This document shows, piece by piece, positions 51,596-61,283 of a DNA stretch of 64,000 nucleotides; positions within the stretch are counted from its first letter, which is position 1, and every line of letters starts with the position of its first letter. Source of the stretch: Bacillota bacterium. GTDB lineage: Bacteria; Bacillota; Bacilli; Paenibacillales; Paenibacillaceae. Under the pieces are notes generated by a model, which made no database searches, was not told the origin of the DNA, and saw only the letters and a list, made by a program, of their open reading frames with translations. Made by a program: the position numbers and the translations under genes. The DNA is taken from positions 107,376-171,375 of the forward strand of contig JAEWAQ010000062.1 of NCBI GenBank assembly GCA_023391635.1, given 5' to 3'.

Positions 51596-51763
51596 TTATG
51601 ATTTCGAGCTGTGTTCGTATCGGTTCAGCAGTTCGTCAAGCTGTTGAGACAAGCGCAGCACTTCCGGGTCGGTCAGCTTGGCGCCGTTCTGGATATACGT
51701 CGATACCATCTGTCTCCGCGTGCGTTCGATTCTGCTTCTGAGACGCACCGTTATCTTCGTCAT
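51596..51763 (-). CDS. Spo0E-family aspartyl-phosphate phosphatase
   Basis: This 55-residue protein begins MTKITVRLRSRIERTRRQMV after a GAGGAGAG site and has the Spo0E signature EVLRLSQQLDELLNRY, where S-Q-x-L-D is the conserved core. The family consists of small helical hairpins that dephosphorylate response regulators such as Spo0A~P and so delay sporulation. It is convergent with the receiver-kinase gene, which suggests control of the same phosphorelay. It is easily overlooked because it is very short. Confidence 0.85.
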   Translation of the reverse strand: MTKITVRLRSRIERTRRQMVSTYIQNGAKLTDPEVLRLSQQLDELLNRYEHSSKS

Positions 51764-51952
51764 AATCGCTTTCTCTCCTCTGCATTTGCCTTATTCATGA
51801 TAGACGGAATAATTGTGGAAAGTTCACGGGAAATTGTTAGGAAAATGTTAGGGTGGGACGCTGAAAGTGAAGATTCGATAACGATCTGAGGAATGTACAA
51901 TTGTGCCGCTGTCCCCCCCATGCTACATTGTGGGGCAAGGGAGGGAGCGGCA

Positions 51953-52636
51953 TTGGAATATCGGCGCACCGAGTGCATCTACGACAGTCCGCTGGCGGCG
52001 GACGCACATACCGCTTCATTCGTGCTGGAAGGATTTGCTGAAATCTCGCATTCCGAAGGCGTGATGCGGATGGAGAACCGGCTGGACCCTTCGATCGGCC
52101 AAGAGGCCAATTTCGTCTATTGGTGCCCGGAGGTTTTTCCCGATGATATCGAGATCGCGTGGGATTTCACGCCGCTGCGGGAGCCGGGGCTGTGCATGCT
52201 GTTCTTCGCCGCTCGTGGCCGGGACGGCGCGGACCTGTTCGACCCGAGCCTGGAGAGGCGCGAGGGTGTGTACCGGCAATATCACAGCGGCGATATCGAT
52301 GCGCTGCACGTCTCGTATTTCCGCCGCAAGGCGGCGAAGGAACGCGCACTCAACGTCTGCAACCTGCGCAAGAGCCGGGGATTCCATCTGGTGGCGCAGG
52401 GGGCGGATCCGATTCCGACAGTGGCCGACGCCAGCGGACCGTATCGCATCCGCGTCGTCAAGAGCGGCCCCGACGTGCAATTCGGCATCAACGGCTTGAC
52501 ATTGTTCGAATGGCGCGACGACGGCTCGGCCTACGGTCCGGTGTTGGACGGCGGGAGAATCGGATTTCGCCAGATGGCGCCGCTGGTGGCGTCGTACGGC
52601 AACTTGACCGTGCACCGGATCGAGCGAGTCGACTGA
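51953..52636 (+). CDS. DUF1961 (YesU-like) polysaccharide-degradation protein
   Basis: The protein of about 227 residues starts at a TTG eight bases after GGGAGG. It shows the DUF1961 features: NFVYWCPEVFPDDIEIAWDF, GLCMLFFAARG, YRQYHSGDIDALHVSYFRR and FGINGLTLFEWRDD, a beta-jelly-roll like a concanavalin-type lectin/lyase. B. subtilis YesU is of this family and belongs to the rhamnogalacturonan utilisation region. Here it opens a cluster with a lyase, a sulfatase, a dehydrogenase and a beta-propeller glycosidase. No signal peptide, hence intracellular. Confidence 0.8.
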   Translation: MEYRRTECIYDSPLAADAHTASFVLEGFAEISHSEGVMRMENRLDPSIGQEANFVYWCPEVFPDDIEIAWDFTPLREPGLCMLFFAARGRDGADLFDPSLERREGVYRQYHSGDIDALHVSYFRRKAAKERALNVCNLRKSRGFHLVAQGADPIPTVADASGPYRIRVVKSGPDVQFGINGLTLFEWRDDGSAYGPVLDGGRIGFRQMAPLVASYGNLTVHRIERVD

Positions 52637-52747
52637 GAGAGCCGCGAGTCGCGTGGCCGTGTGCAGGATGGCGTCCGTCATGCGTGCAAGGCGGCAGATC
52701 GGGCAAAGTAATCGGGAGAATCAGGAGAATCATACGGGGGGATGCAG

Positions 52748-55315
52748 ATGAATAGCGACCCGCTGCGCGAATGGCCTTATGTGCCGCGATCGGAACGGGA
52801 GGTGAAGGACGAAGACGTCTTCGCATCGCTCGATCCGGTATGGCCCGGGCTGGAGCAGACGCTGGCGGCTTACCGCGAACGGCGGCTGGACGATGCGAAG
52901 CGAGAACTGCTCGCCTATTTCCGCCGGCGGAAGAAGCCGCAGTGGCACTTTGACGGCCGGGCGGAGGCGGGGGAACTCGGACCGTTTCGACCGGAAACGC
53001 TGCTGGGTGTCGGCGGAAGCGGCGCTCCCTCGGCGGAGAGTCATGTCGCGGAAGCCATGGCGGATGCCGACAGGCTCGTCCGCGGGCAATTTCTCGGCGG
53101 CGTCCTACACGACATAGGCGAACGGTGGGACCGGTTCCCGCTGTACGATCTGAACGGTGACGACGACAAGCCGCTGCGCGTGACGGCCAACCGGTTCGTC
53201 CGCATGAATTTCATCAAGCCGCTTGTGGTCGCTTACTATCATACGCGCAAGTCCGAGTATGCCGAGACGCTGGCGGCGATCTTGAAGGCGTTTACAGATA
53301 AGCTGCTGGAGGAGCATCCGTATGTCCCCGACCCGGTGGAGTCGGTAGAGGCGTATACGATCCAGTATTCGCGCAGCCCGTTCCGCAGCAACATGAGCGT
53401 GGCCCAGAGCGCGCTGAATATCATTCATCTCATGCATACGGACTTGTTCGATTCGCGGTGGCTGCCTGCGGGGCTGTCGTTCCGGTTGTTTCGCTACGCC
53501 TGGTACGTCATGTCTTATCATCGCTCGTACGATAAGAACCGGTACCGCCACTACAACCACCATCTGTTCGAACGCGGCACGGCGCCGATCACGTTCAGCG
53601 TCATGTTCCCGGAGTTCCCGCATTTTCGGCCGATGCTGGAGCGCGGCAAGGAGGTCGTGGACGCGCATTTCCGGCACGATTATCACGAGAGCGGCGGCTA
53701 TGACGAGCATTCCATGGCGTATACGTGCAAGACGACTTTGTCGGAGTTTCTGTTCCCGGTCGTGCAACTGCTCGAGCTGAACGGCTTGGGGGAAACCTGC
53801 GAGGCATGGAGAAGGAAGCTCGGTCTTGTCTGTACGTATTATAGCGGACTTGTGATGCCGGACGGGCGGTTCCCGGACGTCGGGGACGCGGGCGGCGACG
53901 AGGCGCGCTGGCTGCTGGAGCAGGGAGCGGACCGGTTCGGAAGCCGGTCGGCGCGAGCCGTGCTGCAGGCGTTGGAGCTGGCGGGCGAGGCGCGGGGGGA
54001 TCGCGGGGTTGAGGTGCGAGCGGGCGCGGGAGAAGGCGCGGGCCGTCTCGGCGAAGAGGAGTCCGCACTGCCGTCGCTGGCGGGGAGCGACCCGCTGACG
54101 GGTTATCTGTGGGCGCGCGACCGTTGGGCGCCAGACGGCAGCTTCATGCTGATGTGCAACAAGATTTTCACGCGCCACTGCGCGCACAATCACGTCGACA
54201 TGCTCTCGCTGATCCTCGCCGTGCGCGGAGAGACGCTGATCGGCGAACCGTTGGCGCGGACGCTGTACAAATACGTCAGCAACGCATCGGAGCTGGACGA
54301 TTATTTACGCGGGCTCGGCTCGCACAATACGGTGCTCGTGCACGGGCAAGCCGTCACGAAGCCGCAGTTGCAGCGGCAGCAGCGGATGGACAGCCAGACG
54401 GTCCGCACCGAGGCGTTCGATTGCAAGGACGATGCCGTCTATGTTCGCGCGAGCCATCACGCCGACCTGAGCGGCAGCCATACGCGGGAGGTGCTGTTCG
54501 TTCACCAGGCCGGGTGGCTGATCGCCGATACGATCGGGAATGCCGGTTCCGGGGACAGGCAGCCGCATGTGCAGCGCTGGCATCTGGAGCATGGGGTGAC
54601 GATAGCGCGCGTGGGAGTGGACGGGGAGGAAACCGAGGACTGCGCAGTCTTGGCGGACCCAAGAAGTCGGTCGGATCCGAAGGCAAGCGAGAAGGAACAC
54701 GCGGAACGCGAAGTTCAATCGTATGATTCGGATGAAGCTGAACATGCGCATCAGGAATATCGTGAGGCTCAGGGGTATGGCTCGGATGAAGCGGGACATG
54801 CGGATCGGGCAGATCATGCAGGTACGGCGGGCGAAGCGGGGCGCGTGGTCGAGACTGGCCGAGGGGACCGGATGGACCGAGCTAGTACAGCGAGTCAGGC
54901 GGAGCGTGCAGGTATGGGAAGCGGCGCGCTGCTGCTGCGCGGGCGTTCTTCCAGGCTGCTCTGCGTCTGGCCGGAGGAGTCCGCTGTCGCGATTCGATTG
55001 TGGAAGCCGGATTCGGTGCTGGCGATCGGGAGCGTGCCGGATTACAAGACGGCGTCCGACCTGCCTTGGATCGTCGATGTCGCGTTCGGACCTGCGACAG
55101 GCGTATCCGCACCAGACCAATTGCCATGCCGACTTCCTTGCTTGTTCCTCGACGTGACGCATGCTGAAGAACCGCCCGCGGCCATCCTTGCGCGATGCCG
55201 CCGATTTCTGTCGGATCATCGGGAGCGGTTGTGTACGGGCGGACAGCCTGCGCTGGAAGGGTCAGCATTCTCGGCATTGCTGAAGCAGATTTTGCAGCCA
55301 GAGGAGGAAGCTTGA
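52748..55315 (+). CDS. Heparinase II/III-like polysaccharide lyase with low-complexity insert
   Basis: The protein of about 855 residues starts at the ATG six bases after GGGGGG; an ATG two codons earlier is less well placed. An N-terminal alpha/alpha toroid (residues 60-400, RFPLYDLNGDDDKPLRVT, YDKNRYRHYNHHLFERGTAP, YHESGGYDEHSMAY) is followed by the heparinase II/III beta-sandwich (CAHNHVDMLSLILAVRGETL, LGSHNTVLVHG). His and Tyr in these motifs are the expected catalytic ones for beta-elimination of uronate-linked sugars. Residues about 635-725 are a low-complexity insert rich in Asp, Glu, Ala, His and Arg (SDEAEHAHQEYREAQ), which interrupts the sandwich. Stop and next start overlap (TGATG). 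Confidence 0.82.
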   Translation: MNSDPLREWPYVPRSEREVKDEDVFASLDPVWPGLEQTLAAYRERRLDDAKRELLAYFRRRKKPQWHFDGRAEAGELGPFRPETLLGVGGSGAPSAESHVAEAMADADRLVRGQFLGGVLHDIGERWDRFPLYDLNGDDDKPLRVTANRFVRMNFIKPLVVAYYHTRKSEYAETLAAILKAFTDKLLEEHPYVPDPVESVEAYTIQYSRSPFRSNMSVAQSALNIIHLMHTDLFDSRWLPAGLSFRLFRYAWYVMSYHRSYDKNRYRHYNHHLFERGTAPITFSVMFPEFPHFRPMLERGKEVVDAHFRHDYHESGGYDEHSMAYTCKTTLSEFLFPVVQLLELNGLGETCEAWRRKLGLVCTYYSGLVMPDGRFPDVGDAGGDEARWLLEQGADRFGSRSARAVLQALELAGEARGDRGVEVRAGAGEGAGRLGEEESALPSLAGSDPLTGYLWARDRWAPDGSFMLMCNKIFTRHCAHNHVDMLSLILAVRGETLIGEPLARTLYKYVSNASELDDYLRGLGSHNTVLVHGQAVTKPQLQRQQRMDSQTVRTEAFDCKDDAVYVRASHHADLSGSHTREVLFVHQAGWLIADTIGNAGSGDRQPHVQRWHLEHGVTIARVGVDGEETEDCAVLADPRSRSDPKASEKEHAEREVQSYDSDEAEHAHQEYREAQGYGSDEAGHADRADHAGTAGEAGRVVETGRGDRMDRASTASQAERAGMGSGALLLRGRSSRLLCVWPEESAVAIRLWKPDSVLAIGSVPDYKTASDLPWIVDVAFGPATGVSAPDQLPCRLPCLFLDVTHAEEPPAAILARCRRFLSDHRERLCTGGQPALEGSAFSALLKQILQPEEEA

Positions 55316-56796
55316 TGAAAGCTATTCTGGTGCTGTTCGATTCTTTGAATCGTCACATGCTGCAGCCTTACGGCTGCGACTGGGTGCATACGCCGAACTT
55401 CCGGAAGCTGGCTGGGCGGAGCGTCAAGTTCACGCACAGCTATGTCGGCAGCATGCCGTGCATGCCTGCCCGCCGGGACCTGCACACGGGCAGACTGAAC
55501 TTTCTGCATAACAGCTGGGGGCCGCTGGAGCCGTTCGATGTCTCCATGCCGGAGCTGCTCAGTCGGGCGGGCGTCTACACGCATCTCGTCAGCGACCACT
55601 ACCACTACTGGGAAGCGGGCGGCGCGACGTACCACACGAAGTACGATTCGTGGGAATTCAGCCGCGGACAGGAAGGCGACCCTTGGAAGGGAGAGGTCAA
55701 GGACCCGGACATGCCCGGTGACGTGTCCGAGCGGTTTCCGGGTCATTCGAGCCGGCTTTTCCGCCAGGACCGGATCAACCGCCAGTACATGCGGACGGAA
55801 GAGGAGCATTCCCAGTCGCGGACATTCGCGAACGGACTTGCCTTCATCGACGCCAATCACGGGGAAGACAATTGGTTGCTGCAGATCGAGGCGTTCGACC
55901 CGCACGAGCCGTTCTTCGCGCCGGAAGCGTACAGGAGCCTGTATGCGCATGCGGGGCAAGACCCGGCGTTCGATTGGGTGAGGCCCGGCCGCGTGTCGGA
56001 AACGCCGGAGCAGGTGAATCACCTGCGCAGCGAATATGCCGCGCTCGTCAGCATGTGCGATGCGAGCCTCGGCCGGGTGATGGATCTCATGGACCGGTAC
56101 GGCATGTGGGAGGACACGATGCTGATCGTCGCCACGGATCACGGCTATTTGCTGAGCGAACACGATTACTGGGGCAAGAACGTCATGCCGCTCTACAGGG
56201 AGCTGTCGAATACGCCGCTGTTCATTTGGGACCCGCGCACCGGGCAGGCGGGCGAGACGTGCGATGCGCTCGTGCAGTGGATCGATCTGGCGCCGACGTT
56301 GCTGGGATTGTTCGACGTGCCCGTGCCAGGCTCGATGCTCGGACACGATTTGCTTCCGGCATATCGTGACGGTCTGTCCGGCCGGAAAGCGGTGCTGTTC
56401 GGCTATCACGGCGCCCATGTCAATTGTACCGACGGCCGTTATGTGTACATGCGGGCCCCAGTTCGCTCGGACAATACCCCATTATATGATTATACGCTGA
56501 TGCCTTGCCACATGAATGCCATGTACGCTGTGTCAGAACTGCAGTACATTGAATTGGCGGAGCCGTTCTCCTTCACACAGGGCTGCCGGACGATGAAGAT
56601 CGCGGCCAGCAATGCGATTCAGAGCCATGCGATGGGGACGCTGCTGTTCGATCTGGCGGCGGATCCGGGGCAGATGAATCCGCTCCGGGACGAGGGGATC
56701 GAACACGAGATGCAGCGGAGGATGGTCGAGTTGATGCGCGAGTGCGAAGCGCCTCCGGAGCAGTACGAACGGCTCGGATTGACGCCGATGCCATAG
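55315..56796 (+). CDS. Sulfatase, second copy type (formylglycine-dependent)
   Basis: The 493-residue protein starts at the ATG after GGAGGAAG, overlapping the lyase stop. The N-terminus AILVLFDSLNRHMLQPYG holds metal ligand Asp9 and Asn. The signature C49-M-P-A-R53, then T-G (CMPARRDLHTGR), is the formylglycine site. A later VATDHGYLLSEHDYWGKN supplies the Asp-His ligands. It differs clearly from the sulfatase at 3057 and probably has another substrate. No signal peptide, so it acts on imported fragments together with the heparinase-like lyase. The stop is followed after two bases by the 50-bp tandem array. Confidence 0.9.
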   Translation: MKAILVLFDSLNRHMLQPYGCDWVHTPNFRKLAGRSVKFTHSYVGSMPCMPARRDLHTGRLNFLHNSWGPLEPFDVSMPELLSRAGVYTHLVSDHYHYWEAGGATYHTKYDSWEFSRGQEGDPWKGEVKDPDMPGDVSERFPGHSSRLFRQDRINRQYMRTEEEHSQSRTFANGLAFIDANHGEDNWLLQIEAFDPHEPFFAPEAYRSLYAHAGQDPAFDWVRPGRVSETPEQVNHLRSEYAALVSMCDASLGRVMDLMDRYGMWEDTMLIVATDHGYLLSEHDYWGKNVMPLYRELSNTPLFIWDPRTGQAGETCDALVQWIDLAPTLLGLFDVPVPGSMLGHDLLPAYRDGLSGRKAVLFGYHGAHVNCTDGRYVYMRAPVRSDNTPLYDYTLMPCHMNAMYAVSELQYIELAEPFSFTQGCRTMKIAASNAIQSHAMGTLLFDLAADPGQMNPLRDEGIEHEMQRRMVELMRECEAPPEQYERLGLTPMP

Positions 56797-56797
56797 G

Positions 56798-57095
56798 ATG
56801 GTGCGGACAGCATCATGATGGCGGAGTTGATGAGGCAACGGGCTTGAATGGTGCGGACAGCATCATAATGGCGGTGTTGATGGGGCAACGGGCTTGAATG
56901 GTGCTGACAGCATCATATTGGCGGTGTTGGTGGGACAACGGGCGAAAGTGGTGCGGACAGCATCATCTCGGCGGTGTTAGCGGGACAACGGACGTGGATG
57001 ATGCAGACAGCATCATATCGGCGGTGTTGGCGGGGCGGCGGGCGAACATGATGCGGATAGCATCATAATGGCAGTATTGGTGGACTGTATTGAAG
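56798..57095 (+). repeat. Six-copy 50-bp tandem array
   Basis: Units begin at 56798, 56848, 56898, 56948, 56998 and 57048, a constant 50-bp period. Each has ATGRTGC-N5-GCATCAT, a 7-bp stem (wobble or perfect) with a 5-base loop, then a G-rich half. The period is not a multiple of three, and no gene is present. The last unit is partial at its 3' end. Confidence 0.92.
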
Positions 57096-57152
57096 TTTCG
57101 ACCCGCGACAGGCATAGCCTTAACATCTTGAAGTGAAGGGGGCGACGCCAAA

Positions 57153-60100
57153 TTGATCCAAGACGCAGAGCAGATCATCCGATTCACGGGCAGCCATACG
57201 TTTGAGATACGCGATCATCTGAAGCATGAACTGTACTGGTGGCCCGAGACGCTGCTGACGTACCACCTCGATTTCAGCGCCATTCAGGTGGCAGCCGCAT
57301 CGCTCCAGTTGACGGATCTGAGCACACAGCAATCCGTTTCTTATCAATTGTCCGACATTGTGCGAGACGAAAACGGCCGGCTGCTGTCCGCGGATCTCAG
57401 CTTCATGACCGACCTTCCGTCCGGAGAAACGCGTAGCTTCCGGCTGGACGCTTCGCCGGAGCCGCATCTCGAGCAGTCTGAGAATCGTGTCGGCAGCAAA
57501 GAAGACAGCTTCCGGGTCAACACGGCAGCGTCTCATTGTGAACAGTCGCCGATTCGCAGCGCCAGGGATGAAGATCGTTCTCGGGTCAACATGGCTGCAT
57601 CTCATCGCGAACCGTCGCCGATTCGCATCACGAAGGACGAAGGCAGCCTATGGATCGACAACGGCGCCTTCTCCGCACGAATTCCCGACTCTCAGCTGTA
57701 CCCGGTGCAAATTCCTGGACCGATCATGCAGATCGCCGCAGGCAGGATGAAATATGGAAACTCGTCAGTCGACCCGGGCAAGCTGCGCATCGTGGAGATC
57801 GTCACGACTTGTCTCGCACATGGGCCGCTGTTCGCCGAATTCTCGGTCGACTACCGCTTCGACGGCGGCAAGGTGTATACCGCACAGCTCAGGTTCATCC
57901 ACGGCATGGAGTTCGTCATTTTCAACGAGCGGATCACAGGCATCGTCGAGCAGGATGAAGCGTATTTCCGCCTCCATTGGTCTGGTTTGGCTCCGACGCA
58001 TCGGCACGCGCCGAACAACCCGGCGATTCTGATCGGCGACTCCGAAACGCCATACGAAGATTTCAACTGGGATCGCATCGACCAGCCGTACGTCGGCGGT
58101 TACAGTCACCCTGTTGCCATGTGGTCGAACGGCGCGGACGGCGAAATTCCGTTCCGCCTCTCCCTGTATGAGCCGCAATCCGCGATCGTCAAAGTGAATG
58201 CGGCAGCTTTCTGGAACGACGACACCGGGCAGTCGGTCGGGACGTTCATCCTTGACGAAACTGGATGGAACAACGGTCGTTACGATCTGTTCTGCTCCTG
58301 GGACGGATTCGCGGTCCGATTCTTCTATCGAAGCGGCCTGCTGTCGTGGCAGTACCCGATCGTCGGCAGCGCGCGCACGACGGCGATCACCGTATATCCG
58401 CACGAAAAAGACATCGCCTGGTTCGAACGCGTCAGGCCGCGGCAGCCGGAGGAAGCGCGGTATTTGGCGGGTGCGACCCGTATGCCGCTCCATGGCGCGA
58501 GCTATGCCATGTTCCTGCAGATCCGGCACGGCCTGATCTCGCTGGACAAGATTAAGGGCTGGGTGCTCGACTATCCAGACGATGCCCGGCGCTGCGGCGT
58601 CATTTTCGACGATTGCCCCTATCCCGATTACGAGAGCTTCGAACAGTTCCTGATGCATTACATCCTCGTCAGCAAGCTGCCGACGCACGGTCAGCGGGCG
58701 AATGCGGGCTTCAGCGCGGTGCCGTACCGGCGAATGGTGAATTTCGCCAAGGCGTACAATCGGTATCACGATGTCATGCCGGCCCCGACCCGGCGGCGCG
58801 TAGAGGCGATGCTGCTGCTTCTGACGTACCTTGCAGCCGGAGAGGAAGTCGTTCCACTATTGCGGATGCATGGGGGACCGCCCAACCTTCATGGAGACGT
58901 GAAGCGTTCGCTCGGCTATATGGCAACGCAGTTCCCCGAGCATCCGGAGGCCGGGCACTGGCGCGAAACATTCGCCAAGTTCATGGAGACGTCGCTGCGG
59001 TTATATACGCGGCCGGACCTGCCAGGGCTCCGGCTGATGGGCGGACGATGGGCGGAAAATCTCGGCACGTACACGTGGGCGTTCCTCATCCCGGCGCTGA
59101 AGACGGCGATGCTGCTGGAAGAGCAGGCGGGAATGCGGAACTTGTTTGCCAGCCCCTATGCCGCCATGCTGGGCAGATGGCTCGTGCACGCGATGACGGC
59201 TCCGTTCGACGGAGAGAACGAGCAGGTCGTGCAGATGATGGGCAAGCTGAACCATTACTGGAGCTGCTTCGCGCAAGGCGACGGGCCCCATCGCGTGTAT
59301 CCGCCGATCGGCGCGCATGCGGCCAGACGGACGACGCCGCGTTCGATGCGGGATTTCGCCGAGCGGTTGGCGCGCTACGATCCGCTCCTCGCGGAGAACA
59401 TCCATTATGTATGCGCGGATCTGCCCGACGACTTCGAATCCAGAAGCACGAAGCCGCCGTCTCGTCTGACGGAGCGGGACCGCTGGATGCGCGGCACCCG
59501 TCCCGATTTCCGAACGATCGCCTTCACCGGCTTCGGCATCATGCTGCGCAGCGGCGTCTACACGCCGGACGAAGTATCCGTGTTCGTGCAGCAGATCGAC
59601 GAAGGGCCCAATTACCGCTGGGGTACGGCCGGCATGGGCGGCAGCGGGAACATCTACTATTATGCGAAAGGCCGGGCCTTCAGCCACGTAGGCAAGGAGG
59701 ACGCGGGGGATCGCCGGTTGAACGATGGCGAGGTCGGCTGTCATTTCAGCGTCTGGAAGCATAACCGGTTCGTCTCGATCGGGCCGGGCGTCATTACGAA
59801 TGCGTACCATGCGCTGGGTGTGTTCCAGTACACCGCGATCGTATCGGAGCAGGACAACCTCTCTTATTCGTATCCCGAATATTTGGAGCGCAACGTGTTG
59901 CTGTCGGGTACGGATTATATCTCGATCTACGACAAGACGGGTTCGCCCGCGATCCGCAACCGATTCACGTGGAGCGTGTCCAGCTTCGACGAGATGCCGG
60001 AAATCCATCTGCTGACCGGTTACGACTATATTGGCAAGCTGACGACGGGCAACGAATCGAGCCGCACCGATTGCGTCTGGTACGAGGGCAGCGGGGATGG

Positions 60101-61283
60101 CTTTGCGATCGTCAGCCATCGCCGCGACTTGCGAGTTGAGCATAGGATACATGGCGCAGTCGTGACGGCTGATGGTTTCAAGGATATGCTATTCCGCAGT
60201 CAGTATCGGCTCCGGGGCGTGTATGACGGCGTTGCGTTCGAGGGGACAGCCGGGGCGATTCGGGAATTCGACGACGGGGCATGCGAGATTGCGCTGATTC
60301 AGGGAAGGCATATTCACGGCAAAGGCGTATATCTGGCATCCGAGAACGGCAAGACGGGCATCAGCTTGAAGCGGACGCCGGCGGGAGAACTTGTCGGTCA
60401 TGTGTCCAGCTTGGAGGAAGATCGCATTCGGATTGCGTGTGAAGAACTGGAGGATGCTTGCCTGATCTTGAATAGCTTGCGATACGAACCCGATGAAGAT
60501 GGGATGTGCCGCATCGCCGGCGGCGAATATACGGTGCAGCTGATTGCCGCGCAAGACTTGCCGACGCCTGCGGTCCCGCAGATCGAGCGAATCATCCAGG
60601 GCGACGGCGCCTGCGAAGTGCGGTTCCGCGAAGCGGCTGGCGCGAATCGCTATACGATTCAGATCAGCGACGATTACGGGGAGACGTGGCGAACGGCAGC
60701 CGTCGCGATCGGCACAGGGTGCCGGTTGGACGATCTCGAGAACGGCCGCAAATATTTCGTCCGCGTCTGCGCCTTGAACGATCGCAAGCGCAGCGCGTAT
60801 TCCCATGAGTATCCGGTATACCCGACGGATCGGAAGCCGCTGCCGCCGGAAGGGCTGGACATCGTCGTCCAGGGGGACGAACTCTTGCTGACGTGGGGAA
60901 GCGTGCTGGGCGCGCAGGGTTATCGACTGTACCGGATCGATCCGCATGGGCGACAGGAGACCATCTACGAAGGCGCGGAAACCCGATATTCTTGTGCGCG
61001 GATCGGGCCGGGCGCGATCAGCCGCTACGCGGTGGCGACCGTCAATCTGTGCGGGGAAGGAGAGTCCGGTTCGCATGTCGTGGACGATGACCCCGCATCA
61101 CTGCGCAACTACAAACCGCTGATCGATCGGCATTTTCATCGGACGTCCCTATACGGCCATCACCCATTTGTGCTGCAGAACGCGCATCGTTATCGGGAAG
61201 TGCCATCCGCCTATCCGGAGAGTATAATGGTAGACATACACGGACAATCCGGCAGGCCGGATAGGGGAGGACGAAGCAGTTGA
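57153..61283 (+). CDS. Large lyase-like protein with C-terminal fibronectin-like domains
   Basis: The 1376-residue protein starts at a TTG after AAGGGGG. There is no signal peptide. The N-terminal third is beta-rich; residues 480-780 are an alpha/alpha-toroid-like helical region (YRRMVNFAKAYNRYHDVMPA, GDVKRSLGYMATQFPEHPEA); residues 800-1000 are a beta-sandwich with GSGNIYYYAKGRAFSHVG and YPEYLERNVLLSGTDYISIY, the layout of heparinase II/III-type and related lyases, but I cannot name a family or confirm catalytic residues. Two fibronectin-type segments lie at about 1145-1300. Residues 100-165 hold a 23-residue in-frame tandem repeat. The stop overlaps the next start. Confidence 0.62.
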   Translation: MIQDAEQIIRFTGSHTFEIRDHLKHELYWWPETLLTYHLDFSAIQVAAASLQLTDLSTQQSVSYQLSDIVRDENGRLLSADLSFMTDLPSGETRSFRLDASPEPHLEQSENRVGSKEDSFRVNTAASHCEQSPIRSARDEDRSRVNMAASHREPSPIRITKDEGSLWIDNGAFSARIPDSQLYPVQIPGPIMQIAAGRMKYGNSSVDPGKLRIVEIVTTCLAHGPLFAEFSVDYRFDGGKVYTAQLRFIHGMEFVIFNERITGIVEQDEAYFRLHWSGLAPTHRHAPNNPAILIGDSETPYEDFNWDRIDQPYVGGYSHPVAMWSNGADGEIPFRLSLYEPQSAIVKVNAAAFWNDDTGQSVGTFILDETGWNNGRYDLFCSWDGFAVRFFYRSGLLSWQYPIVGSARTTAITVYPHEKDIAWFERVRPRQPEEARYLAGATRMPLHGASYAMFLQIRHGLISLDKIKGWVLDYPDDARRCGVIFDDCPYPDYESFEQFLMHYILVSKLPTHGQRANAGFSAVPYRRMVNFAKAYNRYHDVMPAPTRRRVEAMLLLLTYLAAGEEVVPLLRMHGGPPNLHGDVKRSLGYMATQFPEHPEAGHWRETFAKFMETSLRLYTRPDLPGLRLMGGRWAENLGTYTWAFLIPALKTAMLLEEQAGMRNLFASPYAAMLGRWLVHAMTAPFDGENEQVVQMMGKLNHYWSCFAQGDGPHRVYPPIGAHAARRTTPRSMRDFAERLARYDPLLAENIHYVCADLPDDFESRSTKPPSRLTERDRWMRGTRPDFRTIAFTGFGIMLRSGVYTPDEVSVFVQQIDEGPNYRWGTAGMGGSGNIYYYAKGRAFSHVGKEDAGDRRLNDGEVGCHFSVWKHNRFVSIGPGVITNAYHALGVFQYTAIVSEQDNLSYSYPEYLERNVLLSGTDYISIYDKTGSPAIRNRFTWSVSSFDEMPEIHLLTGYDYIGKLTTGNESSRTDCVWYEGSGDGFAIVSHRRDLRVEHRIHGAVVTADGFKDMLFRSQYRLRGVYDGVAFEGTAGAIREFDDGACEIALIQGRHIHGKGVYLASENGKTGISLKRTPAGELVGHVSSLEEDRIRIACEELEDACLILNSLRYEPDEDGMCRIAGGEYTVQLIAAQDLPTPAVPQIERIIQGDGACEVRFREAAGANRYTIQISDDYGETWRTAAVAIGTGCRLDDLENGRKYFVRVCALNDRKRSAYSHEYPVYPTDRKPLPPEGLDIVVQGDELLLTWGSVLGAQGYRLYRIDPHGRQETIYEGAETRYSCARIGPGAISRYAVATVNLCGEGESGSHVVDDDPASLRNYKPLIDRHFHRTSLYGHHPFVLQNAHRYREVPSAYPESIMVDIHGQSGRPDRGGRSS
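57514..57651 (+). repeat. In-frame 69-bp tandem duplication
   Basis: GGGTCAACAxGGCxGC followed by TCTCAT and CGCCGATTCGCA recurs at 57514 and 57583, an offset of 69 bp. It encodes two copies of RVNxAASHxExSPIRxxxDE, hydrophilic and low in complexity, probably a loop. Confidence 0.75.

Noticed and set aside
53105..55219. Arg/His-rich minus-strand frames opposite the heparinase-like gene
   Set aside because: Composition typical of an antisense shadow; no start site or motif.
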